From NCBI GenBank assembly GCA_013298125.1, contig JAAFJP010000008.1, forward strand, positions 117,828 to 181,827: DNA of 64,000 nucleotides, read 5' to 3'. The stretch's first letter is position 1. Each line of letters begins with the position of its first letter. Below are positions 16,415-25,106 of the stretch, piece after piece. The notes under the pieces were generated by a model that was given only the letters and a program-made list of their open reading frames with translations, had not been told where the DNA came from and did no database searches. Made by a program: the position numbers and the translations under genes. This DNA is from Cytophagales bacterium (GTDB lineage: Bacteria > Bacteroidota > Bacteroidia > Cytophagales > Spirosomataceae).

Positions 16415-17181
16415 AGGTAATTATCATAGAAGACGAAGCCCCTGCACTCAGAAGGCTTGAAAAATTATTGAGAGAACTCGACCCTGAAATCGAAATTGTA
16501 GCAACTTTCGATAGTATTTCGAGTACCGTTTCTTTCTTGAAAAATCAACCTACAATTGACCTTATTTTGTCGGATATTCAATTGGCGGATGGACTAAGTT
16601 TTGAGATTTTTCAACAAGTAAAAGTAGAAACACCCATCATTTTCACAACAGCTTTTGATGAATATGCCATTCGGGCTTTTAAAGTAAATTCGATAGATTA
16701 TTTACTAAAACCCATTGATATTGAACTACTTAGTGTCAGTTTAGAAAAATATAGAAGCCTTCAAAAAAACACCCCAACCCCAGATTTACAACCTATTTTA
16801 CAACAGCTTTTACAAAACATTCATACACCCCAACCAAAGCCCTTTCGACAAAGATTTTTAGTAAGTCATCGTGATACTTTTATGAGCATTTCGGTAGATG
16901 AAGTTGCGTATTTTTATTCAGAAAATAAATTGACTTATTTGGTATGCCACACAGGCAAAAAATATGTCATACCTGATACTTTGGAAGAATTGGAATCAAC
17001 GCTTGACCCTCATGTTTTTTTCAGAGCCAATAGACAGTTTTTGATAAGTCAATCTGCCATTCAACAAATTGTTACGCATTTTGGGGGGAAATTAAAACTT
17101 GTAATTGAACCTCAAATTCAAGAGGAAATTTTTGTGAGTCGAGAGAAAGCTGGGATTTTGAAAGAGTGGTTGAATCGGTAG
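16411..17181 (+). CDS. LytTR-family response regulator
   Basis: 256-aa cytoplasmic regulator. The receiver domain (1 to about 115) has the acidic pocket E7-D8, phospho-acceptor D55 (LILSDIQLADG) and K100 (IDYLLKP). The LytTR DNA-binding domain (about 150-256) carries QRFLVSHRDTFMSISVDEVAYFYSENK and FFRANRQFLIS, typical of the ten-stranded LytTR fold that binds short direct repeats. Between them is a Gln/Pro-rich linker (TPDLQPILQQLLQNIHTPQPKP). It is the partner of the kinase upstream (4-bp overlap). Targets are not evident, and no direct-repeat site was recognised nearby. Confidence 0.94.
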   Translation: MKVIIIEDEAPALRRLEKLLRELDPEIEIVATFDSISSTVSFLKNQPTIDLILSDIQLADGLSFEIFQQVKVETPIIFTTAFDEYAIRAFKVNSIDYLLKPIDIELLSVSLEKYRSLQKNTPTPDLQPILQQLLQNIHTPQPKPFRQRFLVSHRDTFMSISVDEVAYFYSENKLTYLVCHTGKKYVIPDTLEELESTLDPHVFFRANRQFLISQSAIQQIVTHFGGKLKLVIEPQIQEEIFVSREKAGILKEWLNR

Positions 17182-17191
17182 ATTGAACAGG

Positions 17192-17530
17192 TTATATAAA
17201 ATCCTCCCGCATCGGATTAAAAACATCAATCAAAACTCCATCTTCCAAACAAACAGCCCGATGAAGCAAGTCAGAAGGTACAAAATAAACATCTCCTTCT
17301 TTCAAAGTTTTCATTTCACCATTGATTGTAACTTCAAAAATACCGCTCGCAATATAGCTAATTTGTAAATGTGGATGCTTGTGAGTTGTTCCAATACCTC
17401 CTTGTTCAAAAGCCACTTTTACCAACATCAAATCTTCATTATAAGACATGATTTTTCGTTTGATTTTGGCATCCACTATTTCCCAAGGAAGTTCATCATC
17501 TTCGACTAATGTTTTATTAAATTGTATCAT
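17192..17530 (-). CDS. Small cupin-domain protein
   Basis: 112-aa single-domain cupin. The first motif is GGIGTTHKHPHLQISYIASGIFEV (His ligands in HKHPH, with a Gln near the usual Glu position). The second is GDVYFVPSDLLHRAVCLEDG, supplying the last His. Metal binding is plausible; substrate unknown. Similar small cupins in Bacteroidota are often annotated as quercetin-dioxygenase-like or as pectin-degradation accessory proteins, but nothing here supports either. The ATG at 17530 was chosen; a TTG 21 bp upstream extends the frame by 7 residues. Convergent with the regulator gene, 10 bp apart. Confidence 0.85.
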   Translation of the reverse strand: MIQFNKTLVEDDELPWEIVDAKIKRKIMSYNEDLMLVKVAFEQGGIGTTHKHPHLQISYIASGIFEVTINGEMKTLKEGDVYFVPSDLLHRAVCLEDGVLIDVFNPMREDFI

Positions 17531-17559
17531 AAAGTGTTTATTGTTTTGCAAAACAAAGG

Positions 17560-17652
17560 CTATTTACGCTTTCTTTTTACTCGTTTTTTCAATTTTTCAA
17601 TCTCCTTTTTCTGACGAATCACGTGCAAGGTCAATTGCTCCATTTTCTGAAA
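17560..17652 (-). pseudogene. Orphan C-terminal coiled-coil fragment of a tail/TMF-like surface protein
   Basis: On the minus strand this region reads FQKMEQLTLHVIRQKKEIE followed by a Lys/Arg-rich tail and TAG. It matches, position by position, the end of the intact protein at 27738-28379 (KVEELTLHVIRQEKEIEVLR, then a basic tail). Nothing upstream of residue F matches, and there is no start codon or signal peptide. It is therefore a 3' fossil of a lost paralogue, cut off where a nested palindrome begins at 17676. Confidence 0.8.
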
Positions 17653-17675
17653 AGTGGGGAAAACTGTAAATAATC

Positions 17676-17802
17676 GGAACTATCTACTATTTGGCGGACA
17701 ATATAATTTTGAGAAAAAATGCCTTTCAATATCCATAGCGAGGGGTTTAAACCCCTCGCTATGGATATTGAAAGGCAAATCCGCCAAATAGTAGATAATT
17801 CC
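17676..17802. repeat. Nested palindrome: 58-bp perfect palindrome inside another inverted repeat
   Basis: Outer arms 17676-17698 and 17780-17802 (core ATCTACTATTTGGCGGA and complement) pair with one mismatch. Inside, 17720-17777 is a perfect 58-bp palindrome whose centre reads GAGGGGTTTAAACCCCTC. A 21-bp AT-rich stretch lies only on the left between the two, so the inner element sits off-centre in the loop of the outer one. The rest of the 17552-17895 gap holds the gene fossil at 17560-17652 and hairpins at 17809-17833 and 17863-17893. Confidence 0.93.
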
Positions 17803-17862
17803 GTAAATAATTTAAACGAAATCCGTTTAAATTTTTCTAAATTGATTGCTACTATCTTACTT

Positions 17863-17893
17863 TTACACGAATTTTAACCAATAATTCGTGTAA
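17863..17893 (+). promoter_or_regulatory. Leader hairpin abutting the metallophosphoesterase start
   Basis: TTACACGAATT (17863-17873) and AATTCGTGTAA (17883-17893) form a perfect 11-bp stem with a 9-nt loop, ending 2 bp before the ATG at 17896. As RNA it would hide the ribosome-binding region. As DNA it is a 31-bp dyad that could be an operator. Confidence 0.6.
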
Positions 17894-17895
17894 CT

Positions 17896-20800
17896 ATGAA
17901 ACAAACTCTCAATTTTAATTTTTCACTTCGTTTCTGCCTCATTTTGAGTTATTTAGGTTTTTTTTGTTCCTCTGAAATAAAGGCACAAAAAACGTCAAAT
18001 TATTCTGTTTTTTTGATTGGTGATGCAGGCGAACCTCAAAAGTCTCCCAACGATTTGGTGCTTGGCTCTCTCCAAAAACAGTTATCAAAAGCGGGCAAAA
18101 ACTCTTCGATTATCTTCATGGGAGATAATATTTATCCTGTGGGTTTGGTCAATGAGGACGATGTTAGTCGAAAAGATGCAGAAGGCAAACTCATTGAACA
18201 ATTGAATGTATTGAAAAACTACGAAGGAAAACCTTTCATCATTCCAGGTAATCACGACTGGCAACAAGGTGGAAAAAATGGTTGGAATTACGTTAAAAAT
18301 CAAGAAAAATTTGTTGAAAATTATTTACAAAATCCAGATGTTTTTTATCCAAAAGGGGGCTGTCCAACGCCTCACGAAGTAAATCTTTCCAAAGACCTAA
18401 GTTTGCTCCTCTTAGATACCCAGTGGTGGCTACATCCTTGGGATAAACCTAACGAAACCTCTGATTGTGAGGTAAAAACCTTAGAAGAAATGCTGACGGC
18501 TGTCAATGATATGTTGGATAGAAATCAGCATAAAAATGTCATTGTCGTGGGGCATCACCCGATGTATTCGCACGGCAGTCATGGTGGTTATTTTCCTCTC
18601 AAAGACCATTTATTGCCATTTAATGAATTAGGCGTAAATATCCCTTTGCCTTTTATTGGCTCTATTTATCCATTTTATCGAGGACTCATCGGCAATATTC
18701 AGGACATTCCTCACCCCAAATATCGGCAAATGCGTGACGGACTCGTAGGAATTTTCAAGCAATATCCAAACGTCATGTATGCTAACGGACATGAGCATAA
18801 TTTGCAGTTAATCGTCAGAGATTCAATCAATTACATAACTTCGGGTTCTGGTTCAAAACAAACTCCCGTAAAAATGGGTAAGGATTCTGAATTTGCCCAA
18901 GCGACCAAAGGTTTTGCTCGGGCAGACTTTTATGAGGATAAAATCATCCTTACATTTTGGGAGGGTGACGGACAAGACGGCAAAGAGTTGTATCAAAAAA
19001 CACTTCCGATACTTAGAAATAAAAACCAAGAATTGACCAATCTACATCATCTTACGGATGATGGCATTGTCCCCAATCCAAATTTCAGTGCTTCGGCATT
19101 TAAAAAATGGTTACTTGGGACTAATTATAGAGATGTCTGGACGACTCCTATTAATCCCCAAAAACTCAATTTTCAAGACCAAGAAGGAGGCTTGAAAATC
19201 ACCCAACGTGGGGGTGGATTCCAGACTTTATCACTTCGTTACCAAGCTCCAAATGGCTCTCAATTTGTAACTCGTTCTATTGAAAAATATCCTGCCAAAG
19301 CCATTCCTGAGAGTATCAGAAGCGGTTTTACGGAGTCGATTGTGTCTGACCAAATTTCGGCTTCTCATCCGTATGCGGCATTGGTGGTGGCTCAATTGGC
19401 TGAGAAGGCAGGGATTTTACATACGAATCCACAGTTGATAATTATTCCTAATGATACTATTTTACGGAATTATAAACGACTGTTTTCTAATCAGTTAGCA
19501 CTCTTTGAGGAGCGTCCCGATGGTGGTTTTGCGGGTTCAAAAAAAATATTGAGTACCGCAAAAATCGTTGAGAAATTAGCCGAAGACAATCATAATAAAG
19601 TGGATGAAAAGGCAGTTTTGAAAGCTCGCATTTTTGATATGTGGATTGGTGATTGGGACCGTCACGATGACCAATGGCGATGGGCTGGGTATGAAAACGA
19701 CAAAGGGATGATTTATCGACCCATTCCCCGAGACCGTGACCAAGCATTTTTTGTCAATCAAGGAATATTGCCTAAAATCGTTTCTCGCAAATGGATTCTT
19801 CCCAAAATTCAAGGATTTGATTATACCATCAGAGATGTGCCTGGGCTTGCGTTTAATGCCCGCTATTTTGACCGCTCATTCTTGACGCAATCGACTGAAA
19901 ATGAATGGATTGAAGTTGCAAAATCGTTACAAACCAGTATGACAGATTCAGTGATTGATTCGGCGGTGAAGTATCTGCCCAATTTGCCCAATCATTCAAT
20001 TATCATTGCTGAGAAATTAAAAAGAAGAAGAACCGACTTAGTAGATTATGCCCTACAACAGTATCAATTTTTGAGTAAAACGGTTGATATTTTAGGCAGT
20101 AAAAAAGACGAAAATATTGAGGTAAAACGCTTAGAATCAGGCAATACTGAGGTTTCTGTTTTCGACCAAAAGAAAGATGCCTCCTCTGGGAGATTAATTT
20201 ACCATCGGATTTTTGACCCACAAATCACCAAGGAAATCCGTATTTGGGGTTTTGATGGTGATGATAAATTTGTGGTTTCGGGTTTATCGTCAAAAGGTGC
20301 AAAAGTTCGATTGATTGGCGGAAAAGGCAAAGATACTTTCGTTGATTCATCGAGTGTGAGTGGTTGGAGAAAGAAGACCATTATTTATGATAAATTAGAA
20401 AATACAACGGTGGATGTTGGCTCTGAAACCAGAAATTTATTATCAAAAAATAAACACGTAAACGACTATCAGCGAGAATCTTTCGACTACGATGTGGTTA
20501 GTCCTTTGGCATCTTTTGAATTCAATCCCGACCAAGGTTTTTTCTTAGGTTCTGGCATCCAATGGACTCGCCATGCTTTCCGAAAAAGCCCATTTGCCAG
20601 CCGTCATAGTATTGCTGCCAATTATTCTTTTGCTACGTCTTCTTACAATGTCTATTATCAAGGTGAGTTTACAGACTTTATTGGTAAAACCGATTTTGAG
20701 TTGAAAGGGACTGTTAGACAAGGAGGCTTGGTGGATAACTTTTTTGGTTTGAGTAATGAGTCTCAATATATCCAAGAAAAAGGGATTGATTTTTATAGAA

Positions 20801-21531
20801 TGTTATACGAAAACGAATCTTTCCACGGACTTTTTAAAAACCAATATGGCAAGCTGACCTTGTATTACGGTCCTTACTTTGACAGTTGGGAAATCAAAAA
20901 AAACTCAACCAGATTTATCAATGAATTTGCTAATAATCGAAATGAAATTTATGACCAAAAATCATACTTAGGCTTGAAAACAGGGTTTGTTTTGGATAAT
21001 AGAGATAATCCCATTCTGACTACTCGTGGCGTATTGTGGAACACAGATATTACTTATCAGAAGGGTGTCTATAATACACCACCCAAAACCACAATCTTCA
21101 ATCTGAAAACTGACCTTTCGTTTTATTACACTTTTAAATTACCCGCAATGGTAAGTTTAGCAACACGCTTCGGTGGGGGTATAAATTTTGAAGATTATGA
21201 ACTTTATCAAGCCAATACCTTGGGGGGACTTACCAATTTGAGAGGTTACAGAAGGACTCGTTTTTCTGGAAAATCATCTTTTTATAACAATACAGAGGTG
21301 AGAGTAAGGGTTTTGAATATCAAATCCTATTTGTTCCCAGCTTATGCAGGAATCCTTGGTTTTTATGACATCGGAAGAGTCTGGAATCCATCAGAAACAT
21401 CCAATAAATGGCATAGAGGATATGGCGGAGGAGTTTGGTTTGCACCCTTCAATATGTTTGTGTTTTCAGCCACTTATGGGATTTCAGAAGAAGATACAAA
21501 CGTTAATATTAGAGCTGGGATGTTTTTTTAA
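17896..21531 (+). CDS. Metallophosphoesterase fused to a BamA/D15-type outer-membrane barrel
   Basis: 1211-aa exported fusion. After a signal peptide (FCLILSYLGFFCSSEIKAQ) comes a calcineurin-like phosphoesterase domain (about 35-370) with every metal motif: GDAGE, GDNIYP, GNHDW, GHHPMYSHGSHGG and GHEH. A middle region of unknown fold (about 380-860) includes WIGDWDRHDDQWRW. The last about 300 residues resemble the Omp85/surface-antigen D15 barrel, with TGFVLDNRDNPILTTRGV and GGLTNLRGYRRTRFSGKS, the Arg-Gly loop motif of Omp85 proteins. It is probably anchored in the outer membrane with its phosphoesterase in the periplasm or outside. Comparable fusions are known in Bacteroidota, but the substrate is not. 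The leader carries a hairpin against the start codon. Confidence 0.9.
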   Translation: MKQTLNFNFSLRFCLILSYLGFFCSSEIKAQKTSNYSVFLIGDAGEPQKSPNDLVLGSLQKQLSKAGKNSSIIFMGDNIYPVGLVNEDDVSRKDAEGKLIEQLNVLKNYEGKPFIIPGNHDWQQGGKNGWNYVKNQEKFVENYLQNPDVFYPKGGCPTPHEVNLSKDLSLLLLDTQWWLHPWDKPNETSDCEVKTLEEMLTAVNDMLDRNQHKNVIVVGHHPMYSHGSHGGYFPLKDHLLPFNELGVNIPLPFIGSIYPFYRGLIGNIQDIPHPKYRQMRDGLVGIFKQYPNVMYANGHEHNLQLIVRDSINYITSGSGSKQTPVKMGKDSEFAQATKGFARADFYEDKIILTFWEGDGQDGKELYQKTLPILRNKNQELTNLHHLTDDGIVPNPNFSASAFKKWLLGTNYRDVWTTPINPQKLNFQDQEGGLKITQRGGGFQTLSLRYQAPNGSQFVTRSIEKYPAKAIPESIRSGFTESIVSDQISASHPYAALVVAQLAEKAGILHTNPQLIIIPNDTILRNYKRLFSNQLALFEERPDGGFAGSKKILSTAKIVEKLAEDNHNKVDEKAVLKARIFDMWIGDWDRHDDQWRWAGYENDKGMIYRPIPRDRDQAFFVNQGILPKIVSRKWILPKIQGFDYTIRDVPGLAFNARYFDRSFLTQSTENEWIEVAKSLQTSMTDSVIDSAVKYLPNLPNHSIIIAEKLKRRRTDLVDYALQQYQFLSKTVDILGSKKDENIEVKRLESGNTEVSVFDQKKDASSGRLIYHRIFDPQITKEIRIWGFDGDDKFVVSGLSSKGAKVRLIGGKGKDTFVDSSSVSGWRKKTIIYDKLENTTVDVGSETRNLLSKNKHVNDYQRESFDYDVVSPLASFEFNPDQGFFLGSGIQWTRHAFRKSPFASRHSIAANYSFATSSYNVYYQGEFTDFIGKTDFELKGTVRQGGLVDNFFGLSNESQYIQEKGIDFYRMLYENESFHGLFKNQYGKLTLYYGPYFDSWEIKKNSTRFINEFANNRNEIYDQKSYLGLKTGFVLDNRDNPILTTRGVLWNTDITYQKGVYNTPPKTTIFNLKTDLSFYYTFKLPAMVSLATRFGGGINFEDYELYQANTLGGLTNLRGYRRTRFSGKSSFYNNTEVRVRVLNIKSYLFPAYAGILGFYDIGRVWNPSETSNKWHRGYGGGVWFAPFNMFVFSATYGISEEDTNVNIRAGMFF

Positions 21532-21537
21532 GGATTA

Positions 21538-23559
21538 TTATAACCCCTTAACATACTGATAAATAGCCTCTTGCGAACGAATACTATCAGAAGAAATTTG
21601 TGCCTTTGGAATATTCTCTATTTGTTCATTTAAGGAAACAGCCTGTACATTATCAACCAACTGAAAATGAATAATATCCTTTATTTGTTGCTTCAATTCT
21701 GGATTTAAGATAGGGAAACAGACTTCTATCCGTTTATAAATATTTCGATTCATCCAGTCCGATGAGCCTAAATAGATGGTTTCTTCGCCATTGTTATGAA
21801 AAATAAATATTCTCCCATGTTCTAAATATTTGTCCACGATTCTGGTAATGCTAATATTCTCGCTCATGTTAGGAATTCCTGGAATGCAACAACAGATACT
21901 TCGGACTAACAACTGGATTTTTACTCCTGCATTGCTTGCTTCGTATAATTTGGAAATAAGTACACGCTCTTCCAAATTATTCATTTTTATCGTAATACTG
22001 GCTGATTTACCCATTTTTGCTTGATTGATTTCATTATCAATCAAGTCCAAAAATGTTTGTAGCAAATTGTATTGAGCTATTAACAAACGTTGAGGTCGCC
22101 AAACGGGCAATGAGTCTTTGGTTCTTTCAAGCGAAAGAGTCAAGAATAGTTTTTCCAAATCCTGAGCCATTTCTACATTGGCAGTCATCAAAATATGGTC
22201 TGTATAAACCTTCGCCGTTCCTTCGTTCAGATTACCAGTGGCATACATCCCGATATAATCCATTCTGCCGTTGGCGTTTCGTTTTTTGACCAAGGCTATT
22301 TTGGCGTGTACTTTCAATTTAGGGTCACTAAAAATTACGTGAACACCTGCCTTCTTTAATTTTTTGCTCCAAGCTACATTATTGGCTTCATCAAATCGTG
22401 CTTTTATTTCAACCAAAACTATTACTTTTTTCCCATTTTTTGCCGCCGTTACTAAGGCATTGGCAATTTTACTCGTACTGGCAACTCGGTACAAGGTCGT
22501 GTAAATTTCTTCTACATCCGTATTGGTAGCTGCCTCTCCAAAAAACTGTAAAACCGTAGCGTAATCGTTGTAGGGAGGATGTATGAGAATATCTTTTTCA
22601 AGAATAGCGTCAAAAATTGAACTATATTTTTCGGATATTTTGTACAGTGTACTTTGCCAATTTGGATATTGAAGTGCAGGAATTGAAAGCGGAATCCCAA
22701 AGAAATCTTTTAGGTTATGATAACGTCCGCCCGCACTTGGGAGGACACTATCCAACGGTAAGCAATTAATTAGTTTCTGTAATAAATCATCGAGCATGGT
22801 GGCATCGTACAGAAACCGAGAAGCATAGCCAAACTCTCGTTCTACTATTTTATGTTCCATCGTTTCTAACAAATGGTCGTCAATACTTCCCTCAATCTCC
22901 AAAGCCCCGTTTCTGGTTACTTTAATATTGTAGCTGTTTTCTATAACATCATTCGTAGGGAGTAAATAGGCAGCATTTGCAGCAATTACATCATCAATAA
23001 ATACAAGGTAGGTTTTGGCTTCATGGACAATCTTAATAAATCGTCCACAGCTTTCAGTGGGGATGTTTACTATCCAAATATTCTCTGAATTTTGGGTGGT
23101 ATTTCTCGAAAAAATACATTTGTACAATAGGTTATTTTCAACATACGTATCGTTCTTGTGATGAATTAGCTTACATTGTAAATGAGGCAGTAATTCTGCA
23201 AAAAAGGCATTTTTTAACGAAGAAGCTAAAAAATCGGGGAACTCTTTATTGTACAAAATGACTACGCCTTCATTTTCTAATGGTAACAATACCTTTGATT
23301 TTAATATTGAACCATATTCTGTTAACTGACTTTGGATGATATGCGTTATTTTTTCAAAATCGTGCTTGGCTTCATCGTCTTTTTGGGCTTCTTCCATGAT
23401 GGTTGGAATACGTACTCTGTAAAACTCATCCATATTGGAAGAATAAATAGCCAAGAATTTGAGCCTTTCCAAAATAGGTACACGTTCGCTGGCGGCTTCC
23501 AACAACACTCTATAATTGAACGAAAGCCAGCTTATATCTCTATTGAAAAATGAAAACAT
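21538..23559 (-). CDS. ppk1: Polyphosphate kinase 1
   Basis: 673-aa PPK1, which makes long-chain inorganic polyphosphate from ATP. The N-terminal domain opens with the diagnostic FFNRDISWLSFNYRVLLEA and YSSNMDEFYRVRIP. The active-site phospho-His is H418 in LKVHAKIALVKKR. The following YATGNLNEGTAKVYTDH and the second His in YLEHGRIFIFHNNGEE are the other conserved catalytic blocks. Length is near the family norm of 680-720. It is the last of three minus-strand genes (GAF protein, HD-PycTM protein, ppk1) separated by 176 and 158 bp, each gap holding hairpins. It converges on the metallophosphoesterase fusion, 6 bp apart. Confidence 0.96.
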   Translation of the reverse strand: MFSFFNRDISWLSFNYRVLLEAASERVPILERLKFLAIYSSNMDEFYRVRIPTIMEEAQKDDEAKHDFEKITHIIQSQLTEYGSILKSKVLLPLENEGVVILYNKEFPDFLASSLKNAFFAELLPHLQCKLIHHKNDTYVENNLLYKCIFSRNTTQNSENIWIVNIPTESCGRFIKIVHEAKTYLVFIDDVIAANAAYLLPTNDVIENSYNIKVTRNGALEIEGSIDDHLLETMEHKIVEREFGYASRFLYDATMLDDLLQKLINCLPLDSVLPSAGGRYHNLKDFFGIPLSIPALQYPNWQSTLYKISEKYSSIFDAILEKDILIHPPYNDYATVLQFFGEAATNTDVEEIYTTLYRVASTSKIANALVTAAKNGKKVIVLVEIKARFDEANNVAWSKKLKKAGVHVIFSDPKLKVHAKIALVKKRNANGRMDYIGMYATGNLNEGTAKVYTDHILMTANVEMAQDLEKLFLTLSLERTKDSLPVWRPQRLLIAQYNLLQTFLDLIDNEINQAKMGKSASITIKMNNLEERVLISKLYEASNAGVKIQLLVRSICCCIPGIPNMSENISITRIVDKYLEHGRIFIFHNNGEETIYLGSSDWMNRNIYKRIEVCFPILNPELKQQIKDIIHFQLVDNVQAVSLNEQIENIPKAQISSDSIRSQEAIYQYVKGL

Positions 23560-23594
23560 ATTTTTTTAGGATTCTACTACAATTTATACGGGAC

Positions 23595-23687
23595 TGTCAT
23601 CCCGACGAAGGAGGGAACTGTCAGCCTCTCTCAAAAAATTACGATTAAGGGTGGATAATAACAGTTCCCTCCTTCGTCGGGATGACA
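23595..23687. repeat. Perfect 27-bp inverted repeat between ppk1 and the HD-PycTM gene
   Basis: Arms 23595-23621 and 23661-23687 are exact complements (core TGTCATCCCGACGAAGGAGG) with a 39-nt loop. The TGTCATcCCGAC motif resembles dispersed palindromes seen in many bacterial genomes. It occupies most of the gap, so it may attenuate ppk1 transcription from the upstream genes. Confidence 0.9.
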
Positions 23688-23718
23688 AGTCTCATGTAAA
23701 TCTCACAGTAAAACCATT

Positions 23719-24930
23719 TCACTTTGTGTCAGTTAAAATGAATGTAATCACAAAAGCAATGATGGAGATAATCAGTCCAAACATGAAAAAATTATAGGCT
23801 GTTCTCAACAATTTGTATTTTTTGCCTAATACCAAACCTTGGGCATGAACATCCTTGATTAATGAACCATACAAAAAGTCTTTGTCTTCTATCAAACTCA
23901 ACATTCCTTCATTGTAGGTTTCTAAGGGAGTATTATAAAAATTACCGAAGAAAAGTAAATTAACTTTTTTGGAAGCTACATCATCTGTGGTCAAAATGCC
24001 GTCTGGAAGGCTTGGTCTGGTAGCTAATATGGCAAAAATGATAGTACCGACATTGGTAATAAGCAACAACAAAACAGGTATCAACAAGTTTGGATTCTCC
24101 TCCACCTTTTCCAACAATACACTCAGTAAAACTGATATGATAATTGAGTTTACCGTTATCATAATGCTTGATTTATTATCAGCCTGACTGCTTAATTGTT
24201 GGTTATTGCTACTCGTAACCCTAAAAACCGTCTCAACGCCACGTTCAGGTTTTGACGAATTCTTTTCAGGTTTGGTTAGTTTATTTTCCATTTTCGTTGA
24301 TGCTTCGATTGCCACTTTCTTTTCTTCTTTATTAAATTTATCTTGTAATAACGCTACGTTCCTCTGTTGTTGGTCAGCTAATAGTAAGTTGGCATAATCC
24401 GTATAATAAGTATGTTTTTGAACAAAAGTGATACTGTGTTCATACCAATCTTTTTTAGTATCTTTTGAACCTCTGGCTTCTTTGAATTCCTTTCTCAGTA
24501 AGCGATTTATTTCCATAAAGTTTACACTTCCTAAATGAAAAAGATCAGCATCACATACAATTTGCTCTAATAAATTGTTGGCATTCTGAGGCAATTGAGT
24601 GGCTTTTATACAGCCCGCTATTTTTTCGATTATATCATTGTCAATACTTGCCTCCGTCAAAAATTGGGTAGCAATCCAAGCACTAAGTTCTTCGTGGTCT
24701 TTGCCCGTTATTTCTTGACAATATCCAATATCGTGAAACCAAGCGGCAGCATTTACTACAAAATAGTCTTCATCACTGAGTTGATAATGTTCGGCAATTT
24801 GTTGTACGGCATTAACGACAAACTTGGTGTGTTCCAAATTATGGTAGAGAAGTGCAACGTGGTTATTTTCTTGATAATACTTGGTTACGTACTTTTTGAC
24901 CTCCTTTAATTGTTCTTTATAATATTTCAT
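23719..24930 (-). CDS. HD-domain protein fused to a Pycsar-effector-like (DUF5706/PycTM) membrane module
   Basis: 403-aa protein in two parts. Residues 1 to about 200 are an HD phosphohydrolase domain: H34 (YHNLEH), H66-D67 (AAWFHDIGY), H79 and D127 (CDADLFHLG) give the full H...HD...D set. After a charged linker, about residues 235-403 match the DUF5706/Pycsar effector domain: VFRVTSSNNQQLSSQADNKS, two TM helices (about 257-305), a conserved ATRPSLPDG turn and a C-terminal TM helix. In Pycsar defence, stand-alone PycTM proteins open in the membrane after binding cCMP or cUMP. No pyrimidine cyclase is present here; the neighbours are a GAF protein upstream and ppk1 downstream. The HD domain may destroy the signal sensed by the TM module (inference). 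Confidence 0.85.
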   Translation of the reverse strand: MKYYKEQLKEVKKYVTKYYQENNHVALLYHNLEHTKFVVNAVQQIAEHYQLSDEDYFVVNAAAWFHDIGYCQEITGKDHEELSAWIATQFLTEASIDNDIIEKIAGCIKATQLPQNANNLLEQIVCDADLFHLGSVNFMEINRLLRKEFKEARGSKDTKKDWYEHSITFVQKHTYYTDYANLLLADQQQRNVALLQDKFNKEEKKVAIEASTKMENKLTKPEKNSSKPERGVETVFRVTSSNNQQLSSQADNKSSIMITVNSIIISVLLSVLLEKVEENPNLLIPVLLLLITNVGTIIFAILATRPSLPDGILTTDDVASKKVNLLFFGNFYNTPLETYNEGMLSLIEDKDFLYGSLIKDVHAQGLVLGKKYKLLRTAYNFFMFGLIISIIAFVITFILTDTK

Positions 24931-25005
24931 AATTGCATAAATTTAAGGAACGGAAATTAAATAATATACACAATTTATAATCAAGATATTTTTGTAAAAT
25001 TCGAG

Positions 25006-25035
25006 GCGGTAAAACCGCAGTTACGCAGAGCGTAA
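25006..25035. repeat. Two short adjacent hairpins
   Basis: GCGGT-AAA-ACCGC (25006-25018) and TTACGC-AGA-GCGTAA (25021-25035) lie in the gap between the GAF and HD-PycTM genes. They may be terminator-like or processing sites. Neither has a T-tract on the minus strand. Confidence 0.5.
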
Positions 25036-25106
25036 TGAGGATTTTTCCAACGAAGAAGTTTATAAAAATAGCGATTAGAAATGTGTAGGTTATTTAATTT
25101 CAGTTC

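Noticed and set aside
23595..23687. Insertion-sequence ends (terminal inverted repeats)
   Set aside because: Only 39 bp separate the arms and no transposase is present; at most a non-autonomous palindromic element.
23719..24930. Complete Pycsar antiphage system
   Set aside because: Only the effector-like module is present. No pyrimidine cyclase occurs in the window, so defence is not claimed.
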